Positions 55,101 through 64,000 of a stretch of 64,000 nt of DNA are shown in pieces. The position numbers were made by a program, and so were the translations under genes. The notes beneath the pieces are model-generated. The model did no database searches. It was not told the DNA's origin and was given only the letters and a program-made list of their open reading frames with translations. Positions within the stretch are counted from its first letter, which is position 1. Each line of letters begins with the position of its first letter. The stretch comes from Atopobium deltae. Lineage in GTDB: Bacteria; Actinomycetota; Coriobacteriia; Coriobacteriales; Atopobiaceae. The stretch lies in contig NZ_KQ959487.1 of NCBI RefSeq assembly GCF_001552785.1, forward strand, positions 208,450 to 272,449, given 5' to 3'.

Positions 55101-55979
55101 TTACTTCACACCCAGCTGCGAAAATCCTTCGCCAAAGGCCTCGTGCACTTCCGAGATGACAACGACGGCTTCAAAATCAATGCTCTCGACAATGGACTTG
55201 AGGTAGTTAATCTCGCCACGGCTGAGTACGACGAACAACATTGGCTTGCGATTGCCTGACCACACGCCGCGCGCCTGGATTTCGGTGCAGCCTCGCTTCA
55301 TTTCGTACATGATGGCGTTAGCGATGCGCTCGTGCTTCTCGGAAATGATGTAAGCAACACGGGTTGTCGAAGGACCGTCGATAACAAAGTCCAGCACACG
55401 CCCCGTAATAAACATACAAATGACGGCATACAAGGCATTACTCAGCGAGAACACTGGAATGGACATGACAATCACAATGGCATCAATAATGATGGAAGCG
55501 GTGCCTACCGAGAAGGAACTGTGGCGTGCAATGAGCTGGGCGATAATATCGGTGCCTCCAGTATTACCACCCGAACGGAAAACTAGACCAAGGCCGAAAC
55601 CCGTAATGACACCGCCCCAGATTGAAGCCAGTAAAAGATCATTCTTGCCAAGCGCGGGAAGCCAGGGGGCCAAAAGATCCAACGCAATACTCGAGCACAA
55701 AATGCCAGCTATAGTACGCACTAAGTAGCGTTTACCACCTGATTTAATAACGGGAATGAGCAGAAAGACGTTGGCAAAAAGCGTCTGAGCACCGATGGGG
55801 ATTTCGAGGTGCAGCTGCTCACCAACGGCATGAATAATCGTTGCAAGACCTGTGATGCCACCAGCAGCAAGACCGTTAGGGACCTGAAAACAGTCAATGC
55901 CTACCGCAAAAATAAGAGATCCTACGACAATAAGCATCGCATCGCGTATGTCGCCGCGATGAATAATGTGACGATTCAC
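55101..55979 (-). CDS. YitT-family membrane protein (DUF161 with C-terminal DUF2179)
   Basis: This 292-residue protein has five or six hydrophobic segments (MLIVVGSLIFAVGIDCFQVPNGLAAGGITGLA near its start, the GLVFRSGGNTGGTDIIAQLI family mark mid-way) and a soluble C-terminal domain with STTRVAYIISEKHERIANAI and VVLSRGEINYLKSIVESID. Function unknown in bacteria generally. The GTG start lies behind a run of eight G bases serving as ribosome-binding site. Located between ftsE and prfB. Confidence 0.85.
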   Translation of the reverse strand: MNRHIIHRGDIRDAMLIVVGSLIFAVGIDCFQVPNGLAAGGITGLATIIHAVGEQLHLEIPIGAQTLFANVFLLIPVIKSGGKRYLVRTIAGILCSSIALDLLAPWLPALGKNDLLLASIWGGVITGFGLGLVFRSGGNTGGTDIIAQLIARHSSFSVGTASIIIDAIVIVMSIPVFSLSNALYAVICMFITGRVLDFVIDGPSTTRVAYIISEKHERIANAIMYEMKRGCTEIQARGVWSGNRKPMLFVVLSRGEINYLKSIVESIDFEAVVVISEVHEAFGEGFSQLGVK

Positions 55980-56019
55980 AAGCCCCCCCCTTATATTCTC
56001 GATATTCTCGATATGTGCG

Positions 56020-57159
56020 TTACACAATGCCCGAATCGGGCTTGCCTGCGGCCGCCCAGCGATGGTACCCAATGATAAAAGCGTCGAGGTCGCCGCCTTC
56101 CAAAACGGAATTTACTTTAGCGGTTTCCACTCCTGTACGCAGGTCTTTTATCATTTGATACGGATACAACACATAACTCCGGATTTGGTTACCGAAGGAA
56201 ATTTCATGCTTGGGTCCGCGCAGCTCATCAAGCTCAGCCGAACGCCGCTCTTGCTTGAGTTCATACAGGCGACTGCGCAAGATCTGCATCGCAAATGCCT
56301 TGTTTTGCAACTGGCTGCGCTCGTTTTGGCAGGTGACAACGAGCCCCGTTGGCAAGTGCGTGATGCGTACAGCCGAATCCGTTGTATTAACGCCTTGTCC
56401 TCCGTGACCAGACGCATGATAGACATCGATGCGCAGGTCATTGGGGTCGATGTCAACCTCAACGTCATCAGGCAAGACGGGTAGCACTTCAACGCCCGCA
56501 AAGGTAGTTTGCCGACGTTTTTTATCGTCTGTCGGAGAAATGCGCACAAGGCGATGCACTCCCTGCTCTGCACGGAGCATGCCGTAGGCGTTTTCTCCCG
56601 AAACCGTAAAGGTCGCTCGATCAATACCAATGACCTCTGCAGTTGGCACATCATTGACGGTGACTTTCCATTTGCGCAAGGCACAGTAACGCAGGTACAT
56701 GCGGAAGAGCATGTTACACCAATCCTGCGCCTCAAGTCCACCCTGGCCTGGGATAATGGTGATAATAGCATCGCCATGATCAAATTCACCATCAAACCAG
56801 GTGGCAAGTTCAAGTTCCGTTAACTCATGCGAAAGCTTTTGGTACAGTTGTTGCGCCTCATGCAAAACGCCTTCGTCTTCGTCTTCTTCAAGCAGCTGCA
56901 AGGCGACGTGGGCATCTTCAAGCCAGCTTTGGATCTTCTCGAGGCGCGCAAGCGTTTGCTTTGCTTGCGTCAGACGCTCCATAGCCTTGCGTGCAGCTTG
57001 AGCATCGTCCCAAAACGAAGCATCAGAGCTCTGCTTCGAGAGCTCGTCTACCGTTTGCTGCAATTCATCAACGTGCAAAAACGCCTTTGCATGTGCCAGA
57101 CGCTGCTCAAATGATTCCAGTGCTGCCAGATCAAGCGTTGCCAGATTTGTTTCGGGCAT
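56020..57159 (-). CDS. prfB: Peptide chain release factor 2
   Basis: The 379-residue protein ends translation at UGA and UAA. The peptidyl-hydrolysis motif is in YHASGHGGQGVNTTDSAVRI. The codon-recognition loop reads RLVRISPTDDKKRRQTTF, that is SPT where RF2 normally has SPF. The gene is one open frame, without the in-frame UGA of the usual programmed frameshift. The start overlaps the secA stop by one base (TAATG), so it is coupled to secA. DUF161 gene follows. Confidence 0.95.
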   Translation of the reverse strand: MPETNLATLDLAALESFEQRLAHAKAFLHVDELQQTVDELSKQSSDASFWDDAQAARKAMERLTQAKQTLARLEKIQSWLEDAHVALQLLEEDEDEGVLHEAQQLYQKLSHELTELELATWFDGEFDHGDAIITIIPGQGGLEAQDWCNMLFRMYLRYCALRKWKVTVNDVPTAEVIGIDRATFTVSGENAYGMLRAEQGVHRLVRISPTDDKKRRQTTFAGVEVLPVLPDDVEVDIDPNDLRIDVYHASGHGGQGVNTTDSAVRITHLPTGLVVTCQNERSQLQNKAFAMQILRSRLYELKQERRSAELDELRGPKHEISFGNQIRSYVLYPYQMIKDLRTGVETAKVNSVLEGGDLDAFIIGYHRWAAAGKPDSGIV

Positions 57160-59921
57160 TAAGCATTCCTGCCGTGGCAAAGCTTGAACTTCTTACCACT
57201 TCCGCAAGGACACGGATCGTTGCGACGCACATTGGCATAGGGATCGGATTCTGCTTTGATATACGTGCGTGCCTTGTCGGGACCCGCGGATGCCTGCTTG
57301 CCTACAGCATTAACAGCAGCGGCAGGATTTTTAACGCGTGCTTGCGACATGGCCGAAGGCGCACCTTGATCGCCATCCACCTCGGCAGGACCCGAATACT
57401 GAGCGTTGGTAAGACCGTTATCCATGTTTTGAACGGGAGCTGGATTTTCTGCCAATTCCATACGCAGTATCGTACGGATAAAGTCCTCGTACATCGTGCT
57501 CACGAGCTCAGAAAACGCCTGGTACGCTTCACTGCGATACTCCATAAGAGGATCGCGCTGACCAAATCCACGCAGACCAATACCCGTCTTTAAGTAGTCC
57601 ATCTCCTGCAAATAGCTCATCCAACGCGTGTCAATAACACGAAGCATGACCTGCATCGAAAGCATACCCATAATCTCATCACCAATGAGTTTCTCTTTAT
57701 TGGTATACTCGCCGAAGACAAAGCCAAAGACCAAATCGACAATCTCTTGCGTGGTCATCTTCTTCGAAATCTCGGGGAGCGTGTCGAGGCCCGTGAGCTC
57801 ATGGAGCCAGCCGATAAGACCGTCGATGTCCCAATCTTCAGGAGAAAGTGCAGACGAACAGTAGTTTTGAACCTTGCGCTCAACGGTGTCATAGGTGGCT
57901 TCCTCGACGTGCGCCGTCAAGTCCTTGCCATCCAAAATCTTGTTGCGCTCTTCGTAAATGACCTGACGCTGTTTATTCATAACGTCATCGTAGTCCAAAA
58001 CATTTTTACGCATGGCAAAGTTGATTTCCTCGACCTTGCGCTGTGCGCCCTCAACTGCCTTGGAAACGGATTTTGATTGAATGGGCTGGTCAGCGGGCAT
58101 CTCGGCACGTTGCATCCAGTCGGAAATGCGATCCATACGATCGCCACCAAACAGGCGCATCAGGTCGTCTTGCAGCGAGAGGTAGAACTGCGTCTCACCA
58201 GGATCGCCCTGACGGCCCGAACGACCGCGGAGCTGATTGTCAATACGACGGCTTTCGTGACGCTCTGTACCGATGACGCAAAGGCCACCAGCCGCCAATA
58301 CGTGCTCACGCTCGGTTGCGCAAATCTCACGAGCCTTGGCAAGCGCTTCATCTTTTTGTTGTTGCGTTGCCTCTTTTGGCTCAATATCCTGCTCGCGCAG
58401 CAAATCCTCGGCCAAAAAGTCGGGGTTACCACCCAGTAAAATGTCGGTACCACGGCCAGCCATGTTGGTTGCGATGGTGACCGCACCTTCACGACCTGCC
58501 TGTGCAACGATGGCTGCTTCGCGCTCGTGGAATTTTGCATTCAAGACATTGTGAGGAATACCACGCTTATCAAGCAAACGTGACAGACGCTCGGAGTTAT
58601 CGATAAGTACGGTACCAACCAGCACGGGTTGACCTTTTTTATGACGACGAGTGACATCTTCGGCCACGGCATTAAATTTGTCTTCGATGGTGCGGTAGAC
58701 CAGGTCCACGTTGTCGATACGAATAACGGGCTTGTTAGGTGGAATTGCCTGAACGGGGAGCTTGTAGATCTCTCTAAACTCAGCGTCCTCGGTCATAGCC
58801 GTACCAGTCATGCCCGAAAGCTTGGTGTACAAACGGAAGTAGTTCTGCAAGGTAATCGTTGCAAGCGTCTGGTTTTCCTCGCGGACATAGACACCCTCTT
58901 TGGCCTCGATGGCTTGGTGAAGACCCTCTGAGTAACGACGTCCTTCCATAATACGACCTGTAAACTCATCAACGATTTTGACTTCGCCATCGGTCACCAC
59001 ATACTGCTGGTCGCGATGGAACATGTACTGGGCCTTAAGTGCCTGCTGTAGATGGTTGACGAGCTGACCAGACATATCGGCATACAGGTTGTCGATACCC
59101 AAGGAGCGCTCAACTTTTTTGAGACCCTGCTCTGTGGTGGCAATCGTATGCTTGGCCTCATCCATCTCGAAGTCTTCTTCGGGAGTAAGACCGCGGACAG
59201 CGCGCGCAAAATCTTTGTAGATATCGGCGGACTTAGATCCCGCACCCGAAATAATCAAAGGGGTACGCGCTTCGTCAATCAAGATGGAGTCGACCTCGTC
59301 GACAATAGCAAAATTGTGGCCACGCTGTACACGCATGGAAGCACGAGTCACCATGTTGTCACGTAGGTAGTCAAAACCAAACTCAGAGTTGGTGCCGTAA
59401 GTGATGTCCGCCTGGTACGCAGGTGTCTTCAAAGCGGGAGCCATGCCATTTTGCAAAAGACCCACATTCATGCCGAGGAAGCGATAAATTTGCCCCATCC
59501 ACTCGCTGTCGCGCTTGGCAAGGTAATCGTTAACGGTAACGATGTGCACGCCTTTACCACTAATAGCATTGAGGTATCCTGCGAGCGTTGAGACAAGCGT
59601 CTTGCCTTCACCTGTTTTCATCTCGGCAATCATGCCTCGATGCAAAGCTGCGCCACCAATGATTTGGACGGGAAAGTGCCTCATATGAAGCACGCGACCA
59701 GAGGTCTCGCGCACAGCTGCAAAGGCTTCTGGCATGAGATCATCAAGCGACTCGCTCTTCTCGTAGCGTGAACGAAACTCATCGGTCTTTGCTTTTAATT
59801 CATCATCACTCAGACTTGCAAATGAATCGCTGAGATCCTCTACCCTCGTGGCAATTTTTTGAAGCTCTTTAAGCTCCTTATCAGAACCAAAAGATAATAA
59901 TTTAGAAAAGAAACCAGGCAT
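57159..59921 (-). CDS. secA: Preprotein translocase ATPase SecA
   Basis: This 920-residue ATPase drives protein export through SecYEG. It shows GMIAEMKTGEGKTLVSTL (Walker A), TVNDYLAKRDSEWM, FAIVDEVDSILIDEARTPLIISG (Walker B), GTDILLGGNPDF, and ESRRIDNQLRGRSGRQGDPG. The C-terminus is the zinc-binding SecB/ribosome motif DPCPCGSGKKFKLCHG. SD AAGGAAG precedes the ATG. Full length, single copy in this window. Confidence 0.98.
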   Translation of the reverse strand: MPGFFSKLLSFGSDKELKELQKIATRVEDLSDSFASLSDDELKAKTDEFRSRYEKSESLDDLMPEAFAAVRETSGRVLHMRHFPVQIIGGAALHRGMIAEMKTGEGKTLVSTLAGYLNAISGKGVHIVTVNDYLAKRDSEWMGQIYRFLGMNVGLLQNGMAPALKTPAYQADITYGTNSEFGFDYLRDNMVTRASMRVQRGHNFAIVDEVDSILIDEARTPLIISGAGSKSADIYKDFARAVRGLTPEEDFEMDEAKHTIATTEQGLKKVERSLGIDNLYADMSGQLVNHLQQALKAQYMFHRDQQYVVTDGEVKIVDEFTGRIMEGRRYSEGLHQAIEAKEGVYVREENQTLATITLQNYFRLYTKLSGMTGTAMTEDAEFREIYKLPVQAIPPNKPVIRIDNVDLVYRTIEDKFNAVAEDVTRRHKKGQPVLVGTVLIDNSERLSRLLDKRGIPHNVLNAKFHEREAAIVAQAGREGAVTIATNMAGRGTDILLGGNPDFLAEDLLREQDIEPKEATQQQKDEALAKAREICATEREHVLAAGGLCVIGTERHESRRIDNQLRGRSGRQGDPGETQFYLSLQDDLMRLFGGDRMDRISDWMQRAEMPADQPIQSKSVSKAVEGAQRKVEEINFAMRKNVLDYDDVMNKQRQVIYEERNKILDGKDLTAHVEEATYDTVERKVQNYCSSALSPEDWDIDGLIGWLHELTGLDTLPEISKKMTTQEIVDLVFGFVFGEYTNKEKLIGDEIMGMLSMQVMLRVIDTRWMSYLQEMDYLKTGIGLRGFGQRDPLMEYRSEAYQAFSELVSTMYEDFIRTILRMELAENPAPVQNMDNGLTNAQYSGPAEVDGDQGAPSAMSQARVKNPAAAVNAVGKQASAGPDKARTYIKAESDPYANVRRNDPCPCGSGKKFKLCHGRNA

Positions 59922-60098
59922 ATTGCTTCCTTGCTTTACGTACCATGATTGCTCATTAAGTATATATTTTTCTTCAACATGTTACTTTAGCAGTCCTCAA
60001 GCGGTGACTTAAGCATGCTCTATTACATCACTATAAATACGCACACATCAGCTGTTCGTAAAGCTTATCCTCCCTAAAACTCCTTTCCATTTTGCCTG
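59922..60098. other. Intergenic region upstream of secA
   Basis: 177 AT-rich bases that should hold the secA promoter on the minus strand. No clear hairpin terminator was found behind the large regulator gene that ends at 60099. Confidence 0.35.
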
Positions 60099-63000
60099 TT
60101 AACCTGTAGAAACGTTATTTTCCACTTCCGGATCATCGCTTTGCTCTAACCCGTCATTGTTGCGTGGCAAGATATGTATATTTGACGCTGAAGACAGCGT
60201 TGTCACCTGACTTTGTGCTGCTGCCACAAGCTTCTTTAATTCCTTCGAAACTGTCAGCCCCGTTGTTTGAGAAAGCTTGCGCGCATACTCCGTAAAGAGT
60301 TCTTTTGTCTTTGCGGCACGACCTTGCTGTATGTATACCTTCATAAGGATTTGTAAGACATCTTCTCGTAAGTCGTCGTGCTGCTGTGCATTGCAGGCAA
60401 GCCACTCTGCCTGCTCAAACTTGCCCTGTCGCAATGCTTCCTGCGCTCCCAAAACACATACATCGATATAGTGCTTTTTGATCGTCTCTTTTGTCGTGTA
60501 TGAAATGCCAGAGACCTCGTCTGGCAGCACCACATCTCCTGGATACAGTTCTTGGATTTTAATAATCTGCTGCAAAAGATCCTGTGGGTCCCCTAGCGTG
60601 CGATTCTGCAAGCGATCTTGCGGACGTACTTGTAGCTGGCTCTGCACTTGACCTTGCAGCTTGTCCTGTACGCTCTCTAGCAGATTGGTCTGCATGGTCG
60701 CCTGAGTACTCATAATTTTTGTATAGGCCTGTTCAAAAATGTCAACATCAACAGTCGCCAACTGCGGATCAAGCCAGATCTTACCGTGCGAAGCACAAAT
60801 AAACGGCTCCTGACCAGGAAATATTGTCGTCGCTTTGCGGGCTGCCGTAAGGGTTACATACAGCCGATCCCGAGCAGACAAATAATTGGCGTCTGGCCAC
60901 AAGGCTTCGGCGATCTGCATGCGTGTTAATGCATGTCCTGGGGCGAGCGCTAAAAGCAATACCAGCGTCTGTGCATGTTTACGCTTCCACGCTATTTTTG
61001 ATATGGGTACACCATCGCAGAAGACCGCAAATGTTCCCAATGTTGTTATATATAAGTGATGTGCCCGTGCCAAGCTCGCCATTTGCCCAGTGTGCTCTTC
61101 TCGAACAGAACGAGCATATGTTTTGCATAATGCGCTTTGTTTTTCGATACTCGCTTGCCACACTGCGGGCATTGCCTGCTTCAGCGTTTGCGAAAGGACC
61201 CCGCAACAGCGCGTCAGAACTGCTAAAAAAGGTATCTCTGTCTCTGGTAATGCCTGCATTTTAAGTCGATTGCAAGCATGCGCCAACACCTCTTCGCGAC
61301 CCAAGAAAACCTGATACAACAGCCATGATACAGGATCAGACAACTGCCTAAAATTTGTATGCGCAGTATCGAATTTTTCTGCACTAAACGCTGCACCAGA
61401 TGTTGTTCCAGGCACCACTCCAGATACCACTCCAGATGCCGCCTCAAGTGCTGCACGTGACTGCGGATTTTGGTTGGCATGCATGCAAATCGCCAAGGCC
61501 TGATACAGGCGCCCTATTTGTTTTTTGACGCTCACAGCAGCCCTATCACACTGAAGGTCCTGTGCAGCCAGCGGCAAAGCTACCCGATACAGCATTTCTG
61601 CACGCGCCTCATCAAAAAGACGAGCTGCGCGCTCAAGCACAATGTAGGCACGCAATTTTGCATTGTCATACATATTCTGTATGCCCGCGCATAAAAACGT
61701 AAACGCTGCCTCTACCTTCAAATTTGCAGCAACGCATTTATGGGCAAGCCGCTCCAACTCGCCAACACTATGCAACACACCCACAAGCGCATCAAGCGAA
61801 AGACGAAATGCCTTCAGACGACCAGTCATAAAAACATAGTCCGTCTGATACAAAAATGCATCAATATCGGCAAGCGAAATTCGTTCGGCATCACTGATGT
61901 ACTCATTCGCAAAAAGCTGCACAAATGCTAAATCTATGGCAAGAAGTAAGTCAGAAATGCCCGAAACCGTCGAGCTCAGTCCCTGGACGAGAAGTTCGGC
62001 GAAGGCTTCCTTAATTTGAGCACGTAGGAGATGTCGTTTTACACAGGCATGCACATAAAACTTTTGCGCAAGCCAATCATCGTGCAGCACAATCTGCGCG
62101 GCTGTTAACACATCAATGTGTTTTACCTTCTGCGTGGCACCCGAACCTGGCACTGCCGGCGCACTTGGTTCATCCGCCTCCACGCGCAAAAGCGAAACCC
62201 CAGGAATACTCTCCAAAATTCCACGCAGTACCGTTGCGGTCAAATCTTCATGCGTCAGCGGACGCAACGCCTCAAACATCCACGTCAGCTGCTGATACAA
62301 AACCTGCTGCTGCTTTGTTATGGGATACGGCAGACGTGCATACAGATCGCAGGCTTTCTCAAAAATCCCATTGCAGAGAAGGGCTGCGATTCGTGCACAT
62401 TGTTTCTCGAACATATAGGATGTTTCAAACAAACCGCCCGCTTCATGCAGCGCCTGTCGTACCAGCTTGCCTTGATTTGCGTCAATAAATTCGCAAGCAT
62501 GCGAAAGCCCCACACGAACACGAATCTCTTTCGAGCAGAATGTCTCCATTAGCAGGGAAGCTCGGGCAAAACGCTTTTGCTGTACGAGCAACGAAACGCA
62601 CTTCTCAATAAGGTGGGAAAATTCTTGTGATGCCAAGCGCAGATCTTTGACGATGGGCGTATCTTCTGTATTTATCAGCTCTGCAAAAGCCTCGTCTTTA
62701 GAGAAGCTCGCAACGCTAAATGAACTGTACGCAGGTGTAATGCCAAAGAAAGCACTCGTTTGAGCAATGGCATAAAATTCCTCAGCGTTGAACTTCTCGC
62801 CCGCAGATCCAATGGCATCGAGAAGATCCTCTCGTGAGCCTTCTCCTAGCACTACCATCGCAAGGCGCAACAGGCGATTTGCCAAAGGAAGCTCGCTTCT
62901 TAATGAATCATGTAAACAGCAAGAAAGTTCTGGTTTAAGATTACGTACAAGCGCGGTTGTGTTTGCTTTCGTATCAAAGCTATGCAGACTGGCGAGACCG

Positions 63001-63608
63001 CATTCCAAAAGATTGATAATGCCATGCGAAAGCTCGTACAACTCTTGCAAACAACCTTGTGACGCTGGGTGTTGCAGCCGAAAAATCTGATCACCGTGAA
63101 CACGAATGTCGGATCCATAACAGATAAAAGCCTCTGGCAAACCCTCAAAAAATTGCTTATGCTCTGAATGCGTCGTAATCAAGAAGCTGCAACTTTTTTG
63201 ATACAAGGTACTCAGTGTTCGTTTGAGGCGTGCGGCAAATGGGCTTGTATAGCTTTGCATATTTTTAAACAGAATCAGCGGTCGTGTAATCTGGCCTGCC
63301 TCTATAGTGCACGCAAATTCTTTGAGCATTGAGATAAGCTCAGCCTCAGAGGTATTCGCAAGATCATATTCAAAAACGTTGCGCCCCAACGCACCATACC
63401 GCTGCGCCAAAAGATCAGCATAGGCATTTATTGCCACATATGGCTCGGCACACAAAACAATAAACGCAGTTTGCGGGGTGGGGATATCAAGATACATGCC
63501 CCGAAGAAGCTCCAACGAACAGAGAAGCTCAGAGAGCTTATGGTCCTTATGCCCCTGAAAAGCCGCGTTGGAAGATTTAGCTTTAGGAGACGCAATTGCC
63601 CTACTCAC
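60099..63608 (-). CDS. Very large SARP/BTAD-type transcriptional activator
   Basis: The 1169-residue protein has at least three parts. Residues 30-830 are a helical region with an AAA-like start that lacks a Walker A motif (LCAEPYVAINAYADLLAQRYG). Residues about 835-925 are an OmpR-like winged helix (LYITTLGTFAVFCDGVPISKIAWKRKHAQTLVLLLALAPG, then ALTRMQIAEALWPDAN). The end, to about residue 1140, is a bacterial transcriptional activation domain with TPR-like helices (VDVDIFEQAY, EALRQGKFEQAEWLACNAQQHDDLREDVLQILMKVYIQQG). A Gln-rich insert (about residues 955-990) interrupts it. The GTG start follows GGAGGTT. Target genes unknown. Confidence 0.82.
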   Translation of the reverse strand: MSRAIASPKAKSSNAAFQGHKDHKLSELLCSLELLRGMYLDIPTPQTAFIVLCAEPYVAINAYADLLAQRYGALGRNVFEYDLANTSEAELISMLKEFACTIEAGQITRPLILFKNMQSYTSPFAARLKRTLSTLYQKSCSFLITTHSEHKQFFEGLPEAFICYGSDIRVHGDQIFRLQHPASQGCLQELYELSHGIINLLECGLASLHSFDTKANTTALVRNLKPELSCCLHDSLRSELPLANRLLRLAMVVLGEGSREDLLDAIGSAGEKFNAEEFYAIAQTSAFFGITPAYSSFSVASFSKDEAFAELINTEDTPIVKDLRLASQEFSHLIEKCVSLLVQQKRFARASLLMETFCSKEIRVRVGLSHACEFIDANQGKLVRQALHEAGGLFETSYMFEKQCARIAALLCNGIFEKACDLYARLPYPITKQQQVLYQQLTWMFEALRPLTHEDLTATVLRGILESIPGVSLLRVEADEPSAPAVPGSGATQKVKHIDVLTAAQIVLHDDWLAQKFYVHACVKRHLLRAQIKEAFAELLVQGLSSTVSGISDLLLAIDLAFVQLFANEYISDAERISLADIDAFLYQTDYVFMTGRLKAFRLSLDALVGVLHSVGELERLAHKCVAANLKVEAAFTFLCAGIQNMYDNAKLRAYIVLERAARLFDEARAEMLYRVALPLAAQDLQCDRAAVSVKKQIGRLYQALAICMHANQNPQSRAALEAASGVVSGVVPGTTSGAAFSAEKFDTAHTNFRQLSDPVSWLLYQVFLGREEVLAHACNRLKMQALPETEIPFLAVLTRCCGVLSQTLKQAMPAVWQASIEKQSALCKTYARSVREEHTGQMASLARAHHLYITTLGTFAVFCDGVPISKIAWKRKHAQTLVLLLALAPGHALTRMQIAEALWPDANYLSARDRLYVTLTAARKATTIFPGQEPFICASHGKIWLDPQLATVDVDIFEQAYTKIMSTQATMQTNLLESVQDKLQGQVQSQLQVRPQDRLQNRTLGDPQDLLQQIIKIQELYPGDVVLPDEVSGISYTTKETIKKHYIDVCVLGAQEALRQGKFEQAEWLACNAQQHDDLREDVLQILMKVYIQQGRAAKTKELFTEYARKLSQTTGLTVSKELKKLVAAAQSQVTTLSSASNIHILPRNNDGLEQSDDPEVENNVSTG

Positions 63609-63620
63609 AACAACCTCCAA

Positions 63621-63840
63621 AAAATAAGGAAGAACAACGTGGTTTTAGGATAACAATTTGATTCTTATTTTCTTGTAAAAATTAACTGAACGAAATCTAA
63701 CAAATGCCAAACTATTGGATAAGTAATCATTACTATTTCAATATGTTGTGCATGAAGGGTCATTCAATAATATATACGGGTATGAAATGTATAGAATTAC
63801 TGTTATTATCCAAAAATAAAACTTTTGGCGAACGGTAAAT
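63621..63840 (-). promoter_or_regulatory. AT-rich upstream region of the large activator gene
   Basis: About 220 bases with roughly two-thirds A+T, clearly richer than the flanking genes, which fits a promoter or silencer-type regulatory region. I did not find a confident promoter pair. No gene is seen. Confidence 0.4.
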
Positions 63841-63845
63841 CTAAC

Positions 63846-63871
63846 AAAAAAAGCGCCGTTTACCAGCGCCT
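63846..63871 (-). terminator. Probable terminator of a gene beyond the right edge
   Basis: AGCGCC at 63852-63857 and at 63865-63870 can pair through the self-complementary GCGC core with flanking G-U pairs, followed on the minus strand by seven T (plus strand 63846-63852). It would stop transcription coming from the right. Confidence 0.5.
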
Positions 63872-63895
63872 AACAGGGTTTGTCGAAAACTTTTT

Positions 63896-63968
63896 GATGG
63901 CGCGGGCAGCCAGGTGGGCAGCGCCTCGCACCACAGCACACTAGGTGCCCTCACAGCGCGGCACCATC
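63896..63968 (-). other. GC-rich imperfect inverted repeat at the window edge
   Basis: GATGGCGC (63896-63903) and GCACCATC (63961-63968) can form an 8-bp stem with one G-U pair around a GC-rich 57-base interior. It may be a structured RNA or 3' untranslated region of an unseen gene. No known RNA family was recognised. Confidence 0.3.
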
Positions 63969-64000
63969 ACTCATACGCTACATCGCCATAAAAAATATCC

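Noticed and set aside
56020..57159. Programmed frameshift in prfB
   Set aside because: The reading frame is continuous from the start through the N-terminal domain, with no internal UGA or slippery site.
60099..63608. AAA+/STAND ATPase activity in the large activator
   Set aside because: The place where a Walker A loop would fall lacks the GxxxxGK[ST] pattern, so I call only the winged-helix and BTAD parts.
63870..64000. Signal recognition particle RNA at the right edge
   Set aside because: The GC-rich hairpin lacks the conserved GGAAGCAGCC-type tetraloop region.

Overview
The window reads as one continuous stretch of bacterial chromosome with about 50 protein genes, one tmRNA and no sign of assembly breaks. 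Base composition looks close to 50% GC by eye. FtsE/FtsX, a TsaB-RimI-TsaD fusion, a large activator with a C-terminal BTAD-type domain, release factor 2 read in one frame and a tmRNA tag ending in LALAA fit a Coriobacteriia-type actinobacterium of moderate GC (for example a Cryptobacterium-like organism). That placement is an inference from family resemblance, not a database match. Most genes lie on the minus strand.

Layout from left to right. 1-7.8 kb: the tail of a LacI-family regulator, then a minus-strand sugar operon with an ascorbate-type PTS (IIA, IIC, IIB), a split transketolase, deoxyribose-phosphate aldolase and a fructose-6-phosphate-aldolase-like enzyme, with a divergent DeoR-family regulator. 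7.8-10 kb: groES-groEL. 10-17.6 kb: glutamine-dependent NAD synthetase, then a polar amino-acid ABC transporter (binding lipoprotein, permease, ATPase) ending in an amidohydrolase. 17.8-28.8 kb: housekeeping genes: tsaE and a TsaB-RimI-TsaD fusion (t6A tRNA modification), alr, nnr, acpS, glmS, glmM, rpsI and rplM. 29-30 kb: a FemABX-type peptidoglycan bridge enzyme.

30.2-39.6 kb holds a nearly complete Lsr-type autoinducer-2 uptake and processing locus. lsrA-C-D-B-F run leftwards and lsrR-lsrK run rightwards. A small cupin follows lsrK where enterobacteria would have lsrG. 39.5-46.2 kb: a DUF192 protein, an M20 dipeptidase, a PTS-domain BglG/MtlR-type regulator, a MalY/PatB-type C-S lyase and a fructose-type PTS IIBC. 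46.6-52.8 kb is a trans-translation and RNA-decay neighbourhood: ssrA, a DUF1275 membrane protein, an XRE membrane regulator, smpB, a TPR-like protein and rnr. 52.8-60 kb: ftsX, ftsE with a very long N-terminal extension, a YitT-family membrane protein, prfB and secA. 60-63.6 kb: one 1169-residue activator-type regulator.

The most striking signal is not a gene. The 10-mer GRTCTTMTCG (reverse complement CGAKAAGAYC) occurs at least 35 times by hand count, 17 on one strand and 18 on the other, in all three reading frames and between genes; about 2 are expected by chance. Three exact copies and one degenerate copy form an exact 20-bp tandem array at 17820-17899. This looks like a genome-wide signal such as a DNA-uptake-like sequence or a nucleoid-protein site, and it is the best candidate here for something undescribed.
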